Shown piece after piece: positions 26,024 through 35,036 of a DNA stretch of 52,948 nucleotides; position 1 is the stretch's first letter, and every line of letters starts with the position of its first letter. Position numbers and translations under genes: made by a program. Origin of the DNA: DSXH01 sp964532065 (lineage in GTDB: Bacteria > Bacteroidota > Ignavibacteria > Ignavibacteriales > Melioribacteraceae); assembly GCA_964532065.1 (NCBI GenBank), contig CAZHHG010000013.1, positions 1 to 52,948 on the forward strand, read 5' to 3'. The notes under the pieces were generated by a model, which had not been told where the DNA came from, did no database searches, and saw only the letters and a program-made list of their open reading frames with translations.

Positions 26024-28114
26024 TTATAATTGACTGTTAGAATTTACCGGTTTTTCTAACGGCAGATAAAGAACAAATTTTGATCCGGACGGATAATTAT
26101 TTTCTATCTTAATAAATCCGTTCATATTTGCAATTGCCTTTTGCGCAATGGTTAATCCAAGTCCTGTCCCTTCATAATTTCTCTTGTGACCTTCTTCGGC
26201 TTGCCTGAAAGCATCAAAAACAATTTGCTTTTCCGCATCCGGAATTCCAATTCCTTCATCCTGTATAGTTATTTGGCCGTAATGCTCGTATCCAACTAAA
26301 GTTCTCTTAACGCTTACAACAACAGATCCTTCCTGAGTATATTTTATAGCATTATCAATTAAATTCTCAATTACTTTATTGAAAAAGAATTCATTAACAG
26401 CAAGTACTAATTCGTTTTCTTCGAAATTAATTTCAAATTTTATGTTTTTGCTCTCGGCAACATAACCATATTTATCCGTCATCGTTTTTACTAAAGGAAT
26501 TACATTCTTGTTTACTATTTCAAATTTATCTCCTCCGGATTCAAGGTCGGAAAGAAGAAGTACATTATTAAGAGTCCTTAAAAGTCTATCTCCCCCCTGT
26601 CGAATTGCCTTAGCCAAATCAAATAATTCACCCTCAACCAAATCATCAATCAACAAATCACTACATCCGATTATAGAGATTAATGGAGTTCTAAACTCAT
26701 GACTCATATTTGCAAGCAATGCGTCTTTGAAATTATAAGCTTTTTCAATTTTCTTTTTTGAATCTATCAATTCATCTTCGAACTTTTTCCTTTGTGTAAT
26801 ATCCTCCTGAATTGCCATGTACTTAATAACATTACCATTTGAATCAATTATCGGAGAAATTTGAGAAGAGACCCAAAACAGTTCTCCATTCTTTTTTCTA
26901 TTTCTGAATTCTCCCGCCCAGGGTTTACCCGATTTTATATTTTCCCATAATTGTTTGTAATGGCTGTAATTCAGGTCCCCGGATTTTAAAATTCTTGGAT
27001 TTTGTTTTACGATTTCCTCTAATCTGTAACCGGTCTGTTTTAAAAACGAGTTATTAACAAATTCAATGTTTCCATTAAGGTCGGTTAAAATAACATATGC
27101 CGGACTTTGCTGAATAGCAAGATATAGCACCAGGTTCTCTTCTTCTTTTTTAATCCTTTCCTTAATTTGTCTAGTTAACTCTTCGTTGGAATCTTTTAAT
27201 TTTTTTGTTCGTTCTTCAACCAGATTTTCCAGGTGGAATCTTGATTGGAGTATAAGATCTTCCATCGACTTCCGTTCGGATATATCTAGAAAACTAATGA
27301 TTTCATAATCGGTATTATCCAGTTTAATCATAGTTACTGAACAGAGTACTGGTATCGGGGTGCCATCCGGGGTTATTAGAATGGTTTCATCTTCTGAAAT
27401 TATTTCATCTTTAAAAATATTTTTGTCGAAATACAAAAAATAGATCGATTTATTTGTACCAATAATTTTTTCTCTGTTTGCTTTCAAAATATGAGTTGCC
27501 GGTTCATTCACATTTATAATTTTTTCAGTATTCTTGTCAATAATCAAAACCCCTTCCTTAAGCCAGTCAAGCAAGTTAAATTGATCGCTCGCAAAAATAT
27601 TCATAAACTGATCGGAAGGTGCTGATAAAAATCCCTGACTAATCTGATTAGCTTTGTTTACAATTTGACGAACATATTCCAATTGAAGAGCAAAATAATT
27701 ACAGAAGTGTTTTAATAGTAATTCAATCTCGGGTTTTACTAAATAATCATTCTTATAAACAAAAAGAAAAAATCCTATTATATGATTATCGATTTTTATT
27801 GGATACAGTCGTACAATGCTGTCTCTATAGTTATGTGTAACCACGTCATCAGAATTATTCAGCACAGAAGCAATTATCTCGTTTTCCACGAGTTCCAAGA
27901 AGATTTTATTAATCTCATCCTCTGAATTATCGCCTTCAGATCCGGATAACAGAATTTCGAAACTGTTCTGATCCACAAGATATAGAGAAACCGAGTTGCA
28001 GCCCGAAATAGAATGGAATGACTTCAGGAAAGATTCTATAATTTCAACTTTGGAATTAAATATGGGCAGAGAAGCAAGCAATTGACTATATATCTTGAGA
28101 ATTTCTCTTTCCAT
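26024..28114 (-). CDS. PAS-domain sensor histidine kinase, GAF-like N terminus
   Basis: A 696-residue soluble kinase. Residues 1-150 show a GAF-like layout (sensor strands SVSLYLVDQNSFEILL and IIGFFLFVYKNDYLVKPEIELL), followed by a PAS domain (about 183-282), a coiled linker (285-330) and a second PAS domain (330-445, VNNSFLKQTGYRLEEIV). HisKA follows with His472 in NMSHEFRTPLISIIG, and then HATPase_c with NLIDNAIKYTQEGS, DEGIGIPDAE and GTGLGLTIAQK. There is no receiver domain. It stands as the third gene of an operon with the small signalling protein and HDOD protein (gaps of 11 and 19 bases), so these three probably act in one pathway. The nitrilase-like gene follows 32 bases later. The signal is not known. 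Confidence 0.9.
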   Translation of the reverse strand: MEREILKIYSQLLASLPIFNSKVEIIESFLKSFHSISGCNSVSLYLVDQNSFEILLSGSEGDNSEDEINKIFLELVENEIIASVLNNSDDVVTHNYRDSIVRLYPIKIDNHIIGFFLFVYKNDYLVKPEIELLLKHFCNYFALQLEYVRQIVNKANQISQGFLSAPSDQFMNIFASDQFNLLDWLKEGVLIIDKNTEKIINVNEPATHILKANREKIIGTNKSIYFLYFDKNIFKDEIISEDETILITPDGTPIPVLCSVTMIKLDNTDYEIISFLDISERKSMEDLILQSRFHLENLVEERTKKLKDSNEELTRQIKERIKKEEENLVLYLAIQQSPAYVILTDLNGNIEFVNNSFLKQTGYRLEEIVKQNPRILKSGDLNYSHYKQLWENIKSGKPWAGEFRNRKKNGELFWVSSQISPIIDSNGNVIKYMAIQEDITQRKKFEDELIDSKKKIEKAYNFKDALLANMSHEFRTPLISIIGCSDLLIDDLVEGELFDLAKAIRQGGDRLLRTLNNVLLLSDLESGGDKFEIVNKNVIPLVKTMTDKYGYVAESKNIKFEINFEENELVLAVNEFFFNKVIENLIDNAIKYTQEGSVVVSVKRTLVGYEHYGQITIQDEGIGIPDAEKQIVFDAFRQAEEGHKRNYEGTGLGLTIAQKAIANMNGFIKIENNYPSGSKFVLYLPLEKPVNSNSQL

Positions 28115-28133
28115 TTCTTTCTCATCAAACAGC

Positions 28134-28988
28134 TTAAGATTGATCGATCAATAGTGTGTGAATCGCATTTTTATAGTCACTTAAAATCTTGTCGCTCAAA
28201 GAAATAATATCGCCTTTATCCAGAACAATTTCTTCCCAGATAATATTATTAGGCTGTGGAATTAAATTATCACCCGAGAATCCTAATTTCATAATTCTGG
28301 CAATGATATTTGCTAGATGAACAGTTGACAATAGATGGTTTGTGCCCTTTGGAGTTTGCGCGGGATGGTGATATTGAATCGTTTCTTGAATATATGAGGG
28401 TATTTTCCATTTGTCTGCCAATATTTGTCCGGCTTGCGCATGATCAATTTTAAGAACTTCTTTTTCAGCAATTAATATTGGTATCTTTTCCTCTTTTGCA
28501 AGCTTTACTGCATTAATATATTCTTTTGGAGCAAACTGCAGAAAGAGAAGTTTCCCGATGTCGTGTAATATTCCCGCAAGGAAATAATTATCAAACTTTT
28601 TTTGACCCGAAAGAATGGCGAGGTTACGACAGATTATCCCCGTTGCAATCGAGTGAGCCCATAGATCAACCGATCTTAAAGAGTTCGGGTCTCCCTTGCC
28701 ATTAAATTGTTTAACGATTGATAAGGCCAGAAGGATATTTTTGACTTCGGTATGTCCTAAGAAAAGTAGAGCTTGATTAATCGATTCAATTCTTCTTTGA
28801 ACTCCAAAGATAGGACTGTTAGCCACTTTAAGGACCTTAAATGCAGAGGCCTGATCTGAAGAGATAATTTGTGCAATCCTTTGATTAGAGGCATATTCGT
28901 CATCCAATGCTTCAGAAAGTTGGGTATAAATAGTTGGAAGTGTGGGGAGTGCATTTATTGAGCTAATTATATTATCAATAATATTCAT
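28134..28988 (-). CDS. HDOD-domain signalling protein
   Basis: A 284-residue HDOD-domain protein, full-length. The signature region is DQASAFKVLKVANSPIFG (45-62), then NQALLFLGHTEVKNILLAL (71-89). Unlike many HDOD proteins it keeps HD-like residues: His112 in LWAHSIATG, LHDIGK at 141-146, His186-like AH in IDHAQAGQILADKW and a further YHH. It may therefore still bind metal. It has no signal peptide. In other bacteria HDOD proteins work with kinases and cyclic di-GMP systems. The gene sits between a small 105-residue protein and the histidine kinase with gaps of only 11 and 19 bases, which strongly suggests translation from one message. Confidence 0.88.
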   Translation of the reverse strand: MNIIDNIISSINALPTLPTIYTQLSEALDDEYASNQRIAQIISSDQASAFKVLKVANSPIFGVQRRIESINQALLFLGHTEVKNILLALSIVKQFNGKGDPNSLRSVDLWAHSIATGIICRNLAILSGQKKFDNYFLAGILHDIGKLLFLQFAPKEYINAVKLAKEEKIPILIAEKEVLKIDHAQAGQILADKWKIPSYIQETIQYHHPAQTPKGTNHLLSTVHLANIIARIMKLGFSGDNLIPQPNNIIWEEIVLDKGDIISLSDKILSDYKNAIHTLLIDQS

Positions 28989-28999
28989 TTAAAATACTT

Positions 29000-29317
29000 T
29001 TAAAGTCTTCTATTTTGATTAAAAATAAGCGCAAGTTGAATTAATTCGGTTTCCTGATAATTACGAGGCTTCCAGCTTAGCATGTCTCCTAAAACGGCAA
29101 GATTATCATCAGAGAATCCGGTAATCGGAGATTCAATTTCAACGGTTTCTGATTTTATAGAGATTCTTTTGATACCCCAGGTTTTTAACATCAATTTATG
29201 TTTCTCCTGTAAAATTAGACCTCTATTTAATAATATTTGCCCATAGCCGTTTTTAATCGGTTCAGTAAGCTCCATACCGCTTTCCATTTCTGAGACACTG
29301 ATAATTCTATCTGTCAT
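29000..29317 (-). CDS. Small protein of a signalling operon
   Basis: A 105-residue protein without membrane segments. The first 60 residues (VSEMESGMELTEPIKNGYGQILLNRGLILQEKHKLMLKTWGIKRISI) resemble the N-terminal lead-in that HD-GYP and related proteins carry ahead of their catalytic domain: a GM.L...I.n..G..Ll..g..L...h...L...gI..v.i pattern. The rest is unassigned. Here it is a separate gene, so it may act as a free adaptor for the HDOD protein 11 bases downstream. Translation starts with ATG at 29317 behind a GAGGG site; a reading from TTG at 29332 would only add five residues. The likely promoter is the 97-base gap upstream. Confidence 0.65.
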   Translation of the reverse strand: MTDRIISVSEMESGMELTEPIKNGYGQILLNRGLILQEKHKLMLKTWGIKRISIKSETVEIESPITGFSDDNLAVLGDMLSWKPRNYQETELIQLALIFNQNRRL

Positions 29318-29414
29318 ATAAACCGCCCTCAATCTAAACCTATTATCGCGAAGAATAAAAAAGATTTTATGTCTTTCGGTCTAACCAATAGCTCAAGATT
29401 TGCTAAAAAACAGG

Positions 29415-31811
29415 TTATTGACCGATTTTTAGTACTCTATAGCCCTGGCCTTTTACCTGAATTTGATAAATGCCCCTTTCGGAAACAATCGTTTCTTCAT
29501 TAAGAAGATCAGAAAGTAAATCCGCTTTATAGAATTCAGGTAACCTTAATGCTATTTTCTGTTCTTTTGGATTTTTATTCAGGACTATCAATACTCTTTC
29601 ATTGAAGTCGCTTCTTATATATGCATAAGTATTAACATCTGCCCTTACTGTTAGAAAGTCTCCATAGCGTAATGCCGGGTGGTTTTTCCTAAGATTAATA
29701 ATCTTTCTAACATCCTCAAGCATTTTTCTTTCGTAATTATTTAGTTCGTTGCCAAATCTCATCATTCTCCTGTTATCGGGATCTGATGCACCGGTCATTC
29801 CGAATTCACTTCCGTAATAAATTACAGGCAGACCCGGGATAGTATTTAGGTAAGCATAATAGAGTTTTGCTTTTTCATAACTGGCGGGGTTATTTACTTC
29901 GGGCGGATTATTCCAGCCCTCTTCAATCGCGCTCCATTGAGTAACTTCCAGATCCCCGTCGGCAAAAGCCATGAACCTGTTTTTATCGTGGCTGTCCATA
30001 ATATTACCCATCAAATTGTTTTCGCCGTAAACAAGAAAAGATTTTTTAATTTCCGAATCGAGCGATCTAAAGGAAATATTACCGTCAAGAAAAACGGGTA
30101 GAGCAACATCATAAACATTAAAATTGAACTGTGCGGTTAATTGTCCGTTGTTTACATACGAGCTTATCAGATCGTAGCTGCCGAATGTTTCACCGATCTG
30201 GTAAACTTTTTTGTTTTCCGGGATTTCAATTTCTTTTTTAATTCTTTTTGTGAGTTCCCGCCAGAACTGATTAGGCATATGTTTAACGGCATCCTGCCGG
30301 AATCCGTCGGCTCCGGTTTCCTTCATCCACCAGATTGTGTTCGATGCCATAAAATCAATTGCCTGTTGCGACTCAACGTAGTTGAATTTCGGAAGATATG
30401 GTTCGAACCACGTGGTAAGCCGGAACTCATCCCACAGGCGGAGATTCAGTCTTCCGTCCGGAAGTTTAAGTTCACCGAACCAATCCGGTTTTTCTTTAAC
30501 AAGCGGATGATTCTCGTGAACGTGGTTTGCAACAACATCAAGAAGAATTTTAATTCTTTTCGATCGGGCAATTGCTACCAGTTCTTTCAATTGTTCGATA
30601 GTGCCGAACTTCTCCTCGGTAGCTGTTGAACTAACAGGCCAATAACCGTGGTATCCCGAGAACCACCGCCTCGGCGCAGGTGCTTCTTTATATGCTGTGT
30701 TCGGATTGTCGTATACAGGTGAGAGCCAGATTGTGTTGATTCCGAGGGAGTCGAAATATCCTTCGTTCAGCTTATTGATAATTCCTTTAAAATCGCCCCC
30801 CATATAATTCGCTTTCAACGCAAGGGAATCGTGAAGAATAGGATTGTTTAAAGATTTATCGCCGTCGTTAAAACGGTCGATCATAAGAGAATAGATTATT
30901 GCATCGTTCCAAAGAAACCCGCCGTTACCCGTAGCCGGTTTACCCTCCACAAGAAATACCGATTGTATATTCGAAACATTTCCATTCTCCGAAACAGCTA
31001 CTCTAAGAAGCTGGGCGTCGCGTAATTTCCCGTTATCAATCGCCAGCTTTATATTCTCGCCGTTAACATCAACTTCATCTTCATCCAACTTCTGATTATC
31101 GAGAAGCGCAATTACATTTTCTGATAAGAGTGTGTTTCCGCTAGGTGCGCTTTCATAAACAAAGAGAAACTCCCCGTTGCTGCCAGATTCACTATAGCCG
31201 TTAACGTGAAGAAACACTTTTTCCGTATCACTTTCTTCAACCGTAAAAACAGAATTAAAATCTCCCATGCCGTTAGGAACTTTAACATTATTGAGCGGAT
31301 CGATAAGTTCCTCCCCGTCGCCGAAAAATTTGTACTGATACCGGCCCGGTTCAAGTGGAACTTCGGTTTGATATATTCCATCGCCGTCATCGTCATTCAT
31401 AGGAAGATTTCCGCGGTCCCATCCGTTGAAGCTTCCGAACAGATTTAAAACCTTATACTCTTTCAACGGCTTATAAGAAAACCTGTACTTCTGCTGAATT
31501 CCCGATCTCACCGGTATTGAATAGATCCGATCATCGAATTCGAAATCGACAAGTGTCATTCCCGAAAAATCTTCTGCTGCGGAAAAGTAGACCATCCCGC
31601 TTCCGGGATTATATATCACTTTAACATTTTTATTTTCCAAAAAAACCGGGTCATAATGATCAGCATAAAAAAGGTCTGAAATAAGAAGGGAGTCTGTTCT
31701 GCCGGCAATCAGGTTTACCGGCTTGATTATATCTTTTATTTCCCGTTTGCCGGTTGAGCAACCGGTTATAATAATAATAATCGTACTGAAGAGTAAAAAT
31801 GCACGTTTCAT
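29415..31811 (-). CDS. GH13 alpha-amylase-family lipoprotein
   Basis: A 798-residue enzyme of glycoside hydrolase family 13, bound to the envelope through Cys18 of the lipobox IITGC. An immunoglobulin-like CBM48-type domain (about 112-195, with LFGSFNGWDRGNLPMND and PGRYQYKFFGDGE) lies ahead of the catalytic barrel. The four GH13 motifs are intact: DVVANH (425-430), GFRQDAVKH (503-511, nucleophile Asp507), GETFG (Glu541 as acid/base) and SHDKNR (607-612, Asp609). A C-terminal Greek-key domain ends the chain. It cuts alpha-1,4 glucans or maltodextrins at the cell surface; the exact product is not predictable. It suits the GH97 glucosidase further along, which would finish the work. A convergent or same-strand terminator is not visible. 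Confidence 0.92.
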   Translation of the reverse strand: MKRAFLLFSTIIIIITGCSTGKREIKDIIKPVNLIAGRTDSLLISDLFYADHYDPVFLENKNVKVIYNPGSGMVYFSAAEDFSGMTLVDFEFDDRIYSIPVRSGIQQKYRFSYKPLKEYKVLNLFGSFNGWDRGNLPMNDDDGDGIYQTEVPLEPGRYQYKFFGDGEELIDPLNNVKVPNGMGDFNSVFTVEESDTEKVFLHVNGYSESGSNGEFLFVYESAPSGNTLLSENVIALLDNQKLDEDEVDVNGENIKLAIDNGKLRDAQLLRVAVSENGNVSNIQSVFLVEGKPATGNGGFLWNDAIIYSLMIDRFNDGDKSLNNPILHDSLALKANYMGGDFKGIINKLNEGYFDSLGINTIWLSPVYDNPNTAYKEAPAPRRWFSGYHGYWPVSSTATEEKFGTIEQLKELVAIARSKRIKILLDVVANHVHENHPLVKEKPDWFGELKLPDGRLNLRLWDEFRLTTWFEPYLPKFNYVESQQAIDFMASNTIWWMKETGADGFRQDAVKHMPNQFWRELTKRIKKEIEIPENKKVYQIGETFGSYDLISSYVNNGQLTAQFNFNVYDVALPVFLDGNISFRSLDSEIKKSFLVYGENNLMGNIMDSHDKNRFMAFADGDLEVTQWSAIEEGWNNPPEVNNPASYEKAKLYYAYLNTIPGLPVIYYGSEFGMTGASDPDNRRMMRFGNELNNYERKMLEDVRKIINLRKNHPALRYGDFLTVRADVNTYAYIRSDFNERVLIVLNKNPKEQKIALRLPEFYKADLLSDLLNEETIVSERGIYQIQVKGQGYRVLKIGQ

Positions 31812-31885
31812 ATATTCTCCGGATGGATAAAAATATTGCTCGTGAAAAATAATGAAATTAATTTCCAGTATAAAAACCGGAATTG

Positions 31886-32530
31886 CTAGAGGGTGCTTTG
31901 AGAGGTGATATATTCTTCTAATTCGTCAAGAGAAGCAATATATTTTACATTATTGTATTTACTCAATATCTCCGACTGTCCGCCTGACAAAGCCTGTCCG
32001 CCTACAAGTAACTTTAAATCCGGAGCAACGACACTGATCTGCTCTATCAGTTTTACGAGACGTGAAATATTGATATAAAAATTATTTGAGATGCCGAGAA
32101 GATCCGGCTTTTTTTCCTTTATCAAATCGATAAGTGTCGATTGAGGTGTGTTAGATCCGAGGTAAAGAGTTTTCCATCCGCTCACCTCAAAAAAACCCGC
32201 GACCATTCTCGCACCCAACTCATGAAATTCTTTATCGATACACGTAATAACAACAAGTTTATCAAGGTGGTGCCCGTTCATAAATTGAGATGTGGTCGAT
32301 TCAATAAGCGATTCGGTAATCTTAGTTGCAATATGTTCGTCGGCTATAGTACAACGCTCTTTTTCCCACATCTGACCGATCCGATACATAGAACGCTGAA
32401 ATAATTGAATATAGATTTCCTTAAGTGGAACATTGCTTTTAATCAGATTAGAGACTATCTGAAGACATTGGTTTTTGTCCCCTTTTAGGAGGGAATCGAG
32501 ATAATGAAGATATATTGCTTCTGAAACCAT
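31886..32530 (-). CDS. Stand-alone cobalamin-binding sensor protein
   Basis: A 214-residue protein of the B12-binding type. An N-terminal helical B12-binding-2 domain (1-85) carries the W...EH feature (Trp55 in MWEKERCTIADEHIATK, Glu65 and His66). The Rossmann-like cobalamin domain follows, with base-on ligand His103 in DKEFHELGARM, YLGSNTP and a VGGQALSGG loop. In CarH/LitR-type light sensors the same pair follows a MerR DNA-binding domain, and there the His-on cobalamin detects light. Here no DNA-binding part exists, so any output must pass to a partner protein. It lies between the GH13 and PAP2 genes on the same strand with gaps of 74 and 59 bases. It could equally be a methyltransferase-type corrinoid protein. 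Confidence 0.8.
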   Translation of the reverse strand: MVSEAIYLHYLDSLLKGDKNQCLQIVSNLIKSNVPLKEIYIQLFQRSMYRIGQMWEKERCTIADEHIATKITESLIESTTSQFMNGHHLDKLVVITCIDKEFHELGARMVAGFFEVSGWKTLYLGSNTPQSTLIDLIKEKKPDLLGISNNFYINISRLVKLIEQISVVAPDLKLLVGGQALSGGQSEILSKYNNVKYIASLDELEEYITSQSTL

Positions 32531-32589
32531 ATTGATTCTTATATACTGATTAATACAAAACGCTGATATCTTTCAAATAATTCCCTGTT

Positions 32590-33372
32590 TTAAAAGATTT
32601 TTTTCCCGGATGAAATCAAAAGGGCAATTCTATAGGAAGAATACGCGAAAAACGGGGCGGCTACCACATCGATGGTGTAATGGACGTGCTGAATAAGTAC
32701 GGCAAAAGCAACAAGAACGGTAGCAAAAAGAAAAATTTTTCGCATCGTTTTATTGACGCTGGTTAGGTAAAAAATGAACATTGTTGCTGTATGACCGGAA
32801 AAGAAGAGATCCCGGTGAAGCGTCTCTCCCCCGCCGAAAAATTCTACGAAGGGATCCGTGAGAGATATTGTGGTCGATGGTTCGTCCAGAGGCAAAAGGA
32901 AAATTGTGCAAAGCCGGAAAAAAAAGACAAGGCTGTAGGACTGAAGTGCGATCAGCAGATTTTCCGGGTGATATGAGATTGATACAAGAGCAACAATAAG
33001 CGATATATAGATAAGTCCGAAAGTAAACCATGTCAGATCCACGGGCTCGAAAAGACTTAATAAGGGGTCTTTAAAAGCAAATCCCGACAGCTCCTCGTTG
33101 TAATCGAGAAAACGGGCGAGGCTTAGAAGCACAAAGATTAAAACTGCTGCCGTAACAAAAAAGCGTGTACGGAAATTAGAGTCGGAGAGACTGATTCTCC
33201 ACGCGGATTTTATTTCACCGAGATTTATCAATAGATCCTTTTCAAGTATCAGAAACCTGGTTTGCAAAATAACCACCGGGTCTAAAAAAGTAAAATAGAA
33301 AGAGAAAATAGGAGAGGTTTTTTTACCGGCCCAATTGACTAAGCTCACTATAATCCGCTTGAAGCAAGCCAT
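32590..33372 (-). CDS. PAP2-type membrane protein, sphingomyelin-synthase-like
   Basis: A 260-residue membrane protein with about six transmembrane segments (roughly 71-88, 113-133, 145-160, 192-204, 213-230 and 234-254). Its catalytic signature is that of the PAP2 C-terminal/sphingomyelin-synthase group: HRDLFFSGHTATMF with His186-Arg187-Asp188 and SGHT at 192-195, then HYTIDVVAAPFFAY with His231 and Asp235. The His pair and Asp form the phosphatase or headgroup-transferase site. A soluble-length N-terminal part (1-65) lacks such features. In eukaryotes this type transfers phosphocholine to ceramide; bacterial members more often remove or exchange lipid phosphate groups. The substrate is not known. 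It is the first gene of the minus-strand run ahead of the B12 sensor and GH13. Confidence 0.78.
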   Translation of the reverse strand: MACFKRIIVSLVNWAGKKTSPIFSFYFTFLDPVVILQTRFLILEKDLLINLGEIKSAWRISLSDSNFRTRFFVTAAVLIFVLLSLARFLDYNEELSGFAFKDPLLSLFEPVDLTWFTFGLIYISLIVALVSISYHPENLLIALQSYSLVFFFRLCTIFLLPLDEPSTTISLTDPFVEFFGGGETLHRDLFFSGHTATMFIFYLTSVNKTMRKIFLFATVLVAFAVLIQHVHYTIDVVAAPFFAYSSYRIALLISSGKKIF

Positions 33373-33427
33373 TATAATATCTAACTTTCATCGAGGAATT
33401 TGTTATTAAATATTTTTCCTGATGAGC

Positions 33428-33431
33428 GGAG
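33428..33431 (+). promoter_or_regulatory. Ribosome site that fixes the LVIVD lipoprotein start
   Basis: GGAG lies 8 bases before ATG at 33440. It falls within the extended reading from ATG at 33422, so the downstream start, which gives a standard lipoprotein signal, is preferred. Confidence 0.6.
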
Positions 33432-33439
33432 CAATTATT

Positions 33440-34504
33440 ATGAAATCCTATTTTAAACTCGCCCTTTCAATTACTCTTATTTTTCTATTTGTATTTAACT
33501 GCGATGAAAACAAAGACGGTGAAAACAATCCCACCAATCCGACCACAAGCGATAATCCATTTGCAAATGCTAGGGTTGTTGCATCATTAGAGGGATTCAA
33601 TTCGGCAGAAGCGATTGCTGTTTCTCCAAATGCAACATTTAACGGCACCCTCTATGTAGGCGATGCTACGAATCTCTCAATTTATCACGTAATCGATTCG
33701 GGGGTTCCGATATTTCAGAACAGAATTCCATTAACCACGGTGAACGATCTGTTTGTTAATCACTCGGTTCCGGATTTTTTATACACCGCCTGCGGAGGGC
33801 ACGGATTGTATATCTATAATATTGCGCCGGGAAACAACAATTTTTTCCCTCAGCAAAGATCTTATATACCGGGCGGATTTTATAAGGACGTTACTGTCTT
33901 CGGGAACCGGCTTTACATTGCTTCACAACTAAGCCGCGGTGTTAGAATGTATAACATATCATCAATTGATAATCCCGTTTTACAAACTTCGATAGATGAA
34001 GCGGCAAACTCAAACGCTGTTTGTATTTCCGGAAGCGGGGAACTGGTTGTTGCCGATTATAACGGTAAAATAAAGTTTTACGACATTTCACAAACCAACA
34101 TTATAAACTCGTCAACACAGCCAAAAAATACGCTTACAACAAGCGGATATTTAAAGGCGGTTGCGGGAAATTATGGAAGAGTCTGTGTGGCTTCTGAAAA
34201 CGGAATTTATATTATCTCTCCCATTGGAAGTGCTTTGCAGAGCCCTCAAATTCAATCCAGTCTTGCTATTTCGAGTTATATAGAGGATGTTGAAATTTTA
34301 TATAAAACTTCCCCGGAAGAAAAATATTACGCATTTCTTGCTGCCGGAAACCGTGATTTCATGATTGTAGATATAACTGACGTTAAGAATCCAAAGATTA
34401 TTAAAGAAATTGCTCTCGCTGGAAGTGCTAATGCTATTACGCTAAAGAGTGGTTTTGCATACGTAGCTTCTGATACACATGTTCATGTAATAAAATACGA
34501 ATGA
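33440..34504 (+). CDS. LVIVD-repeat surface lipoprotein
   Basis: A 354-residue exported lipoprotein. The signal MKSYFKLALSITLIFLFVFNC ends in a lipobox-like VFNC, so the chain is lipidated at that Cys, followed by a flexible DENKDGENNPTNPTTSDNP linker. The remainder is a beta-propeller of LVIVD-type blades (GVRMYNISSIDNPVLQTSI, IKFYDISQTNI, FMIVDITDVKNPKIIKEI). No enzyme site is visible. Such proteins are common surface binding proteins in Bacteroidota, of unknown partner. Divergent from the PAP2 gene. The start at 33440 is preferred over 33422 because of the GGAG site. Confidence 0.8.
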   Translation: MKSYFKLALSITLIFLFVFNCDENKDGENNPTNPTTSDNPFANARVVASLEGFNSAEAIAVSPNATFNGTLYVGDATNLSIYHVIDSGVPIFQNRIPLTTVNDLFVNHSVPDFLYTACGGHGLYIYNIAPGNNNFFPQQRSYIPGGFYKDVTVFGNRLYIASQLSRGVRMYNISSIDNPVLQTSIDEAANSNAVCISGSGELVVADYNGKIKFYDISQTNIINSSTQPKNTLTTSGYLKAVAGNYGRVCVASENGIYIISPIGSALQSPQIQSSLAISSYIEDVEILYKTSPEEKYYAFLAAGNRDFMIVDITDVKNPKIIKEIALAGSANAITLKSGFAYVASDTHVHVIKYE

Positions 34505-34515
34505 TTCGTTACAAC

Positions 34516-34547
34516 AAACCCCGATAACTATTCGGTTATCGGGGTTT
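34516..34547. terminator. Bidirectional intrinsic terminator
   Basis: AAACCCCGATAAC (34516-34528) pairs exactly with GTTATCGGGGTTT (34535-34547) around a 6-base loop. It separates the LVIVD gene and the convergent CoA-binding gene. Confidence 0.9.
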
Positions 34548-34553
34548 GTAATT

Positions 34554-35018
34554 TTACTTAAGCTTTCCGCCTACCTTCATAAAGAACCGGATACATTTAT
34601 GACCGAAATCTACAGGAGCAATGTACATCATCGGGCATCCGTAGATAATTGGATCAATTCCATTATCGCGGCAGAATTTTTCAGCCGCTTCATTATAGCT
34701 CCCTTTTCCGAAAGAACGGTGAAACCATACGTTTTTAATTCCCAGTCCGGCGCACTCTTTTACAACATTCAACGACTGGTCGGGATGCGTTGAGAGAAAA
34801 ACTGCATCCGGTTTTACCGGGACATCTTTCAATGTCCGATAGCATTTTTCTCCTTCTATCTCGTCGGCTTTCGGATTGATTGCGAACACTTCGTATCCCG
34901 CGTTCTTGAATTTTTTATAGACAAGATTACCAACGGCGCCCTGAGGATTCCTTGACATTCCGGCAACGGCAATTCTCTTCTGTTTTAGAAATTGATCGAT
35001 TAATTGTTCTGTGTTCAT
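34554..35018 (-). CDS. CoA-binding domain protein (YccU type)
   Basis: A 154-residue single-domain CoA-binding protein with a Rossmann start (RIAVAGMSRNPQGAVGNLVYKKF) and continuation AINPKADEIEGEKCYRTLKDVP, PDAVFLSTHPDQSL and VWFHRSFGKGSYNEAAEKF. It matches the small cytosolic YccU-like family, which binds CoA or acyl-CoA and is not part of a synthetase here. No catalytic residue is known for this group. The Cys-Pro-Met-Met region near the C terminus (YGCPMMYI) is a family feature. The gene precedes the lamin-tail gene on the same strand by 18 bases after its stop, so it may share that transcript. Confidence 0.88.
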   Translation of the reverse strand: MNTEQLIDQFLKQKRIAVAGMSRNPQGAVGNLVYKKFKNAGYEVFAINPKADEIEGEKCYRTLKDVPVKPDAVFLSTHPDQSLNVVKECAGLGIKNVWFHRSFGKGSYNEAAEKFCRDNGIDPIIYGCPMMYIAPVDFGHKCIRFFMKVGGKLK

Positions 35019-35036
35019 ATGATTATATATTGTTGG

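Noticed and set aside
30141..30629. 162-residue plus-strand reading.
   Set aside because: It lies wholly inside the GH13 gene on the other strand, whose catalytic motifs are intact.
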